NCBI RefSeq assembly: GCF_027887165.1
Contig: NC_077228.1
Location: forward strand, 386,698,456-386,762,455
Length of the DNA: 64,000 nucleotides
Source of the DNA: Monodelphis domestica
Taxonomy: Eukaryota > Chordata > Mammalia > Didelphimorphia > Didelphidae
Reading direction: 5' to 3'
The notes under the pieces are model-generated. The model ran no database searches, was not told the DNA's origin, and saw only the letters and a list, made by a program, of their open reading frames with translations. Made by a program: the position numbers and the translations under genes. Positions within the stretch are counted from its first letter, which is position 1. Each line of letters begins with the position of its first letter. Positions 58,126 through 64,000 of this stretch are shown in pieces.

Positions 58126-58779
58126 ACAGTGCTCAATGATAAGAATTGATTAGATTCCCTTAGAAGTAAATATAATTATTTCAAAGTAAAAGAGAAAGAT
58201 GTCTTCTCATCTCCATGAGCCAAGTTAGATTATGATTATTAGTTAGTTGTGAAATGGCACAACTCATACCCAAAATACTCATCCCAATGCAGGCAACATG
58301 ATTATGAACCTCTTCAGATACAATTAGGCTGACATACAGATGAGAAATATATAGTTTAAAGTCACCAGGTGGCTAACTCAAAGCCTTTCTAGCTTGTTAG
58401 GATATACCAGAGCCTGAGCTCCACTGGAATAACCTATGAAAACTCAAGTAGTCAGCCATTTCTACACTACATTTCTACCCAGGACTGTAATGGAAAGACA
58501 TTATATATTCTCCTACAGCAAAGGGATAAAGGTACTCTTAAGATTCCTAGAAGACCTATAATTTAAACTATTTTATCAGCAACACACCTACCTCTTGATA
58601 AATTGTAAAATGCTCTATAATTCAAAAAGAGCCTTTCTTCTTTAGATCCATTCACCACTAAAAGAATGTAAGAATCTTTACCTTCAGGATGAAAGCCTCA
58701 ATTCTCTACTGACCCAAAAGGTATCATTTCTCTTGTCTTTTAGATACATAACTTTCCTCAATCCACCTGAAATCAGCAA

Positions 58780-58990
58780 CTGAGAGGCACAGTGGTAGAC
58801 CACCATTCAAATCCAGCATCGGCCACCTTCTAGCAATGTAACCATGGACAACTCACTTCAACCTCTATGCCTTAATATCTGAGGATAATAACTGTACATA
58901 CTTCCCACAGATAGTGTAAGAATCAAAATAAGATTTGAGGAGTGTTTTGTAATCCTGGAGACACAACTGAAATGCAAGTAATTATTTTCA
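58780..58990 (+). mobile_element. MIR-like SINE
   Basis: GAGGCACAGTGGTAGACC, CCATGGACAACTCACTTCAACCTC and ATCTGAGGATAATAACTGTACA match an old MIR/CORE-SINE. Confidence 0.55.
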
Positions 58991-59054
58991 TTAAGTTAGA
59001 AAGATTTTTTCAAGAAAAAATATATTTTTGATCTCAGTAGACAGTTTATCTTTA

Positions 59055-59310
59055 GTAAAGTCTTTTTTTTTAAATCCTTACCTTCTTACTTAGAATGGAT
59101 ACTAAGTATCAGTTCCAAGGCAGAAGAGTTGTAAGAGGTAGGCAATTGGGATAACATGATTTGTTCAGGTGTAAACCTTAAAATTTCTTAGACTTATTAA
59201 AGTGATTTCCTTCCCACACAGGGTCACACAGCTAGGAAATGTCTACGGCTAGACCTAAACCCAGGACATCCTACTTCCAGACCTAGCTTTTTATCTATTG
59301 AGCTGTCTAG
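59055..59310 (-). mobile_element. tRNA-type SINE, minus strand, with 51-bp LTR-like insert
   Basis: The plus strand starts with a T-run and AAATCCTTACCTTCTTACTT and ends CCAGACCTAGC...GAGCTGTCTAGCTTC, the complement of the SINE. Between GTTCAGG and GGGTCACACAG a non-SINE insert (about 59169-59219) begins TGTAAACCTTAAAATTTCTTAGAC, like the start of the family-A LTR. Confidence 0.75.
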
Positions 59311-59613
59311 CTTCTTCTTACAAATAATACTTAACATGGTCATTTTTGCTATTGGAAAGAATTAAAATAATGAAAGGCACTATAGAATTTTAGAATCATA
59401 TTTATATTGTTCTAATCATGAAATGAAACTGGTTGGTGGTACCTATTTGGAAGACCTAAAATTTTCACATAATACTTCTCCCTTTCTCATTCTAAAATTC
59501 TCTAGTACCTTAAAATAATGAAAGGCATTTGATAATTTTAGAATCATATTTATATTGTTATAATCATAAAGAAAATTGAAACTGATTGGTTTCACATGGT
59601 CTCTCTGTCTCTG

Positions 59614-59633
59614 TCTGCCTGTCTGTCTGTCTG

Positions 59634-59682
<49 letters not shown>

Positions 59683-59684
59683 CC
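59614..59684. repeat. (TCTG)n-(TC)n microsatellite
   Basis: TCTG/CCTG units at 59614-59658 are followed by TC units to about 59682. Open frames on both strands are repeat artefacts. Confidence 0.95.
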
Positions 59685-59929
59685 CTTTTCCCCCCTCTAT
59701 CCTTGGTGGGGCATTTTTTATCCTGAGTCATCATTGCATCCTGTCTTAGAGAGCCCTCTGCTGGATGGATGCTATTATAATGCCTTTTAATTTTTTCTTT
59801 GACCTTCAAAGTATGCACTCACCACCTTGATTGCCTAATTGTGATTCAGTTTTGTAATACTAGATATCAAAGAAATAAAGTTATATATTATTAAGAACAG
59901 CATCATGGAGCCTCCCTGGTGATACCTCC

Positions 59930-61665
59930 ATTAATCAATTAAGAATACCACTCAACACAGCAGCTTTCCAAACTTCTTCATATCCCTCCTCAAGTCCACC
60001 ACAGAACCCCTTCTTACCATCTCCTTAGCTGAAAACTTCATTTCATATCTCCCCAAAAAGACATAGAGCTGCATATCTCCTCCCTTGATTGGAACTTCTA
60101 TCACTGTATCTTTCCCTCTGACCCTCCTTGTGATCCCTCTACAAACACCCTTGATTTCATCATGCAGTCTTCTACAACTGATTGCCCCTATTGTCTGCTC
60201 TTCAAACTCTCCTGTCTGGCTCTTTTGCTGACTACAAAAATGCTTGTCTCACCCCATCTTTAAAAACTCTTCACTGACGCATATCTCTTAGCTATTGTCC
60301 TATCCTCTACTTGCTCTTATCTAAAATTCTTGAGAAAGCTATATATGCTAAGTGCCTCTACTTCTCTCTTGATCCTAAACCCTCAGCAATTTGGCTTCCA
60401 ACCAAATTCTTTGTTGCTCTCTCAAAAATTACCAAAGATCTTTTAATTATGAAAAATAATAATATGTGTTAAATCCTTATCCTTCTTGACCTCTTTTCAA
60501 CCTCTGACACTAGTAATTCACCCTCTCCTCCTGGATGCTCTCTCCTCTTTGGTTTTTATGAAACTACTCTTTCCTGCTGCTCCTATTTTTCTATTTCTTC
60601 TCAGGTTCCTTGGCTGAATCTTTAGCCATGCCACACATACTAATATTGGGTACCTCCAGGACTCTGCTTTGGCCCCCTCTTCCTTTTTCCTTTTATACAA
60701 TCTTGGACTTGGAGACCTCATCAACTTCCATGGGTTCCACTATCACTATAATGATCATTTGTATGTGCATGCATGTACGTGTTTGTATATATGTCCTATC
60801 TGAGTTCTATTCCCACCATCATTGAATACCTCATGGATATCTCAAACTAAATGCTCCATGAGTTTCAAAGTCTCTATGTCCACAACAGAACTCAATCTAC
60901 TTCCCAAATTTCCTAAAGGTGATATCTATGCTTATATTCCAGAATTATTCTACCACATAAGATAATTTTTTGCCAAATCTTGTTATTTCTACTTGTACTC
61001 ATAGAAAATATAGAGAGAGCTACTGCTTTCAACAGTCCCAACTCTAATGAAGACCTTTATAATTTCATATTTATAGTATTCTAAGAGAATATTGGTTGAT
61101 TTTTTCTACCTCAAGTCTCTCTCCCTGTCCATTCATTCAATTTCACTCAGTCACCAACATGATATTCTTAAAGTCCAGGGATATCCATGTTGTCCCACAG
61201 TACCCCCAAACTTCATAAATTTCATTAGCTCCTTATTACCACCAAGATCAAATATATATCTTGGCATTCAAGAACCTTCAGAGCTTGGCCCATTCCTACC
61301 TTTCCAGTCTTCTTACACTCTTTAAAATCCAGTAACCCTGGCCTTTCTGCTGTTCTGACTCCATATATTTCCACCATGATGTCCCCCATGCCTGGAATTC
61401 TCATCTACCTCACTCATGACATCTAGCTTCCTTCCAGGATAATCTAAAACTGAACTTCTGAATGGAGGCTTCTCCCAGTTGGTCTCCCCCTTTTGCTTTT
61501 TCCTTTTAGATCACCTTTTATTTACATCATATAATTTCTTGTACAGATAGCTATTTGCATATTTTCTCTTTCATTTGAATGTGATCTCCCTGTGAGCAGG
61601 AGTCACATATTTTACTTTCTTTTCATCTGCAGCCTTAGAAAAGTGCCTGCAACATAAGCTGTTGA
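59930..61665 (+). mobile_element. Long L2 LINE copy
   Basis: C/T-rich L2 text runs for about 1.7 kb and ends with GTGATCTCCCTGTGAGCAGGAGTC, CAGCCTTAGAAAAGTGCCTGC and a TTGATTGACTTG-type tail. ORF2 traces are broken everywhere. It is the longest L2 in the window. Confidence 0.65.
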
Positions 61666-61789
61666 TTGACTTGATATTATTGGGAACTTTGAGGTTTAGC
61701 CTAGGAAATTTCTTAGTGAAGCTACCTTATGATAAACTTCTGGTACTTCAGGAACTAAAGTACAAAAGTAGTGGACAGAAAAGTAGACA

Positions 61790-61985
61790 ACTGATGCTTA
61801 TTAGGCACTTTAAAGTTCACAAATAACTTTACAACTTAACATTACATTTGATTCTAAAGACAGTGTTGAAGGAAGAACGATATGCATTATTCTGATCTTA
61901 TAGGTGAAGAAACAAAGGTTCAGTTATTAAGGGTTATTAAAGGTTCAGGTCTCTCTTGATTCCAAGTCTAATACTCTGTATATGA
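61790..61985 (+). mobile_element. MIR-like remnant
   Basis: GGCACTTTAAAGTTCACAAATAAC, TAGGTGAAGAAACAAAGGTTCAG and CTTGATTCCAAGTCTAATACTC are of the kind found in old MIR-type SINEs. Confidence 0.5.
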
Positions 61986-62180
61986 ACTACATAAAGCTGA
62001 TACATTTAATATGTGAGGCAAATTCTGCTACACAGCAAAGAACAGTGAAAGCTCCTGAGATTTGTTATTCTGTTAATAAATCTCTAGGAAATTGTAAATT
62101 ACTTAGTTCAAGAATAGACTCCTTTGAGATACAAAGTATAAATATACAAAGTGTTCACAAAAAGGTCTTCTGTATCTTAC

Positions 62181-62298
62181 CTGTAAACCTGCCACATAAG
62201 AATCTTCGCAATTTACATAATGACCCAATATGGCATGTTGCGCTCGCAATTCATTATCCCTGATTCTCTGATGTAGATTGGAAATTTGTTGTTTTTGC
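62181..62298 (-). CDS. CEP85L: CEP85L exon (most upstream exon in the window)
   Basis: This 118-bp exon has acceptor GTTTTGTAG and donor GTAAGATAC. The first base completes a codon from an exon beyond the right edge, then 39 residues follow: [19 protein letters not shown] then [19 protein letters not shown]. From here to the stop, nine exons keep one open phase (1276 nt, 424 complete codons plus stop). This is about half of the roughly 800-residue human CEP85L. The N-terminal half and promoter lie to the right. Confidence 0.85.
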
Positions 62299-62486
62299 CT
62301 ACAAAACAGAAATTCAAGTCCGATTATAGGGAGGAAGGATAAAAGGAATATTCTCATCTAACCCAGTTGCAAAGACATGAAATCAACTTAAATTTTTTAT
62401 TGAGAACTTAATAAGCATAAAAAATTTCCAAGCACAAAAAAGAAAAAGAACATTGTACATGAAGCCATTAAATGATATTACATAAA

Positions 62487-62665
62487 ACTCTTTTTTTTTA
62501 AGCCCTTGACTTCTGTCTTAGAATTGATACTGTGTACTGGTTGCAAGGCATAAGAATTGTAAGGGCTAGGCAAGTGGGGTAAAATGACTCCTCTACGTTC
62601 ACAAGCCCAGGAAGTATCTGAATCCACATTTGAAGTTTAAATCACCTGTCTCTGGGCCTGGCTAT
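62487..62665 (-). mobile_element. tRNA-type SINE, minus strand, cut by an LTR
   Basis: The plus strand reads AAGCCCTTGACTTCTGTCTTAG, AAGGGCTAGGCAAGTGGGG and TCACCTGTCTCTGGGCCTGGCTAT, the complement of the SINE 3' to middle. The head is missing because the LTR starts here. Confidence 0.75.
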
Positions 62666-63238
62666 TGTGAAGAAGCATGCAAAGGACAAAAGCTGGGGAT
62701 GGATCATCTGTCAGTCAAATGAAAATTCCATTTGGAATGTTACCGGGAAAAGCAGTTGGAGTGCTGGACTGAGCTGAAGAGCTTTTGGCTTCTGGCTGAT
62801 GTGGAGAAAGAAGCTAGTTGTATCTCTGGGACTTGAGTTAATCAAGTTGGAGGTGACCTGGCTGATTAGAAGGCAGAAGAAAGAAGGACAGTGGTCCATA
62901 TATCTCTCTCTGACTGGCTCTATTTCATGCTTGTGACAGAATTGTCATTTCCCTCAATATCCTCCAAACCAATACTCGTTGTAGATAACAGGGAAATCCT
63001 ACTCTTACCTTATCCTCCATCCTTGACCTGTCTTCCCCAAATAAATCCCTTCTTTGACAAAGAAGATTAAGAACTATTTTCATTGAAAACTCACAGCTCA
63101 TACTGAGTGAAAACTGAAGGGGGGAGAAGAGGATGAAAGGCTTCTGAAGAGGGAGGAAACGGGAGGCATTGAGGGAGGAGATTAGGCAAAACTTGATCCA
63201 TTAGTTATTTAGTATACCCTCAATTATCATCTATTACA
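62666..63238 (+). mobile_element. 5' LTR of a possible class II ERV
   Basis: This 573-bp block starts TGTGAAGAAGC and ends CATCTATTACA. It has a CCATATATC promoter-like box (about 62896) and AATAAA at 63040-63045, in the right order. It interrupts a SINE on its left side, and a primer-binding-site-like sequence starts four bases after its right end. The other LTR is outside the window. Confidence 0.5.
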
Positions 63239-63241
63239 GAT

Positions 63242-63260
63242 TGGCACCCCTAAACAGACT
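63242..63260 (+). other. Possible primer-binding site, tRNA-Lys-like
   Basis: TGGCACCCCTAAACAGAC resembles the tRNA-Lys-type site of lentiviruses and some betaretroviruses, apart from a substitution and small indels. It directly follows the LTR. Position and similarity support each other, but neither is decisive. Confidence 0.4.
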
Positions 63261-63470
63261 CAACTCACAATCCATAAGAAACAGCAGAAAAGAAAAGAAA
63301 AAATTTAAGCAAATACTCTGTGGAGCTGTTGTGATGGCAGCCATTACTGGATTTTGAGTCTACAATATACTCTATAGCAGAACCACCAATATGATTTTTG
63401 ATTCTCTGGATTATACTGGCAACACAGCCATGTTTATACTGCAGTTGCCATTTCAGTCTGAAACTATACT

Positions 63471-64000
63471 ATGGCAGATTTTGACTCAGGTTTACATTGT
63501 TTCTATGGCAGCCATTCAGCCTCTGACTTATTTGAAAATATCTTTAGATCTGTGATCCCCAAAAAGGCAGAACAGATAATGGTGGTAGATAATAACTTGG
63601 AAACTGTTATTAAGAACTTATTTGAGGAATTTATCAAGGCTAAAGGGTTAGATCAGATTAAGGACAAGAACAATGGCCAGGCAGATAGTGCACCCAAAGA
63701 AAAAGAAAGGCAAAGATATCAAAGGTCAATCCCAGAAAAAGGAAAGTGACAAGGACATTAAATCTGATAATGAACCTGAAAAAATTTGTCCACTGAAGGA
63801 GGTCACTAAATTATCAACTACAACTGGTGTCTTACAATCTAAAGTACATAGACAATTTATATCGCAGGAACTTGAATACCTGAAAAAAGAATTTCCAAAA
63901 CTTATAGATCAGCCTTGTAAGACACAGAAAGAACTGAAACGTGCTTTTAGGATCTTTGACCCAGACTTTGAGAATGTAGAATTTCTCCTGCCTGAACTGT
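63471..64000 (+). pseudogene. Unrecognised Lys-rich frames, possibly 5' gag of the edge ERV
   Basis: Two overlapping frames run on: 63471-63749 (92 codons, with a LFEEFIKAKGLDQ helix-like part) and, by a shift near 63700, a second frame open to the window edge. The second frame is Lys/Glu-rich at first (about 63695-63790), then contains QELEYLKKEFPKL and CKTQKELKRAFRIFDP. The order of charged linker then a KELK..A....P segment resembles the start of betaretroviral-type capsid domains. A processed pseudogene of an unknown gene is the alternative. I do not recognise it with confidence. Confidence 0.35.

Larger units (their letters stand above)
56213..62180 (-). other. CEP85L: CEP85L intron (6 kb)
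   Basis: GT at 62179-62180, AG at 56213-56214. It contains a G14 run (56758-56771), a CORE-SINE, an old L1 fragment, an AT-rich (TTA)n stretch, MIR traces, a minus-strand SINE, a TCTG/TC microsatellite, a long L2 copy and a MIR-like piece. These are listed separately; the rest is unassigned. Confidence 0.78.

Noticed and set aside
59564..59818. Open frames on both strands at the TCTG/TC microsatellite
   Set aside because: They are repeat-derived, with no codon-type composition or domain.

Overview
The window looks like nuclear DNA of a marsupial mammal, most likely a didelphid such as a Monodelphis-type opossum. This is inferred from the SINE, L1 and ERV types and not from any species-diagnostic locus. 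It is AT-rich, has spliced exons with GT/AG borders and is full of retroelements. No bacterial gene, CRISPR array, operon or structural RNA gene was seen.

Region 1 to 27.8 kb is an intergenic repeat field. A decayed class I (gammaretrovirus-like) endogenous retrovirus lies on the minus strand: integrase is cut by the left window edge, followed rightward by RNase H, RT, protease, gag, leader and a 5' LTR at 6538-7234. A plus-strand solo LTR of another family sits inside its gag, with a 4-bp target duplication. Next come an L2 3' end, a 5'-truncated L1, and directly behind its tail a near-full-length plus-strand L1 (10001-16766) with degraded ORF1 and ORF2. From 17 to 27.3 kb there are CR1/L3-like, L2, L1, SINE and solo-LTR fragments, often nested with readable target-site duplications.

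Region 27.8 to 62.3 kb holds the 3' half of one protein-coding gene on the minus strand. Nine exons (62181-62298 down to 32544-32707) join in phase into a 424-codon C-terminal half of a coiled-coil protein recognised as CEP85L (CEP85 is the close paralogue). The part between about 27.8 kb and the stop codon is nearly repeat-free and is probably its long 3' UTR. Introns contain CR1/L3-like, L1, L2, MIR/CORE-SINE, tRNA-type SINE, RTE-tail SINE and LTR-like insertions, plus a 295-bp polypurine microsatellite.

Region 62.5 to 64 kb has a minus-strand SINE cut by a plus-strand LTR (62666-63238). The LTR is followed by a tRNA-Lys-like primer-binding site and by lysine-rich reading frames running off the window. 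I read this as the 5' end of a class II (betaretrovirus-like) ERV, with moderate to low confidence. No previously undescribed biological system can be supported; the best leads are this edge element and the nested-LTR structures.
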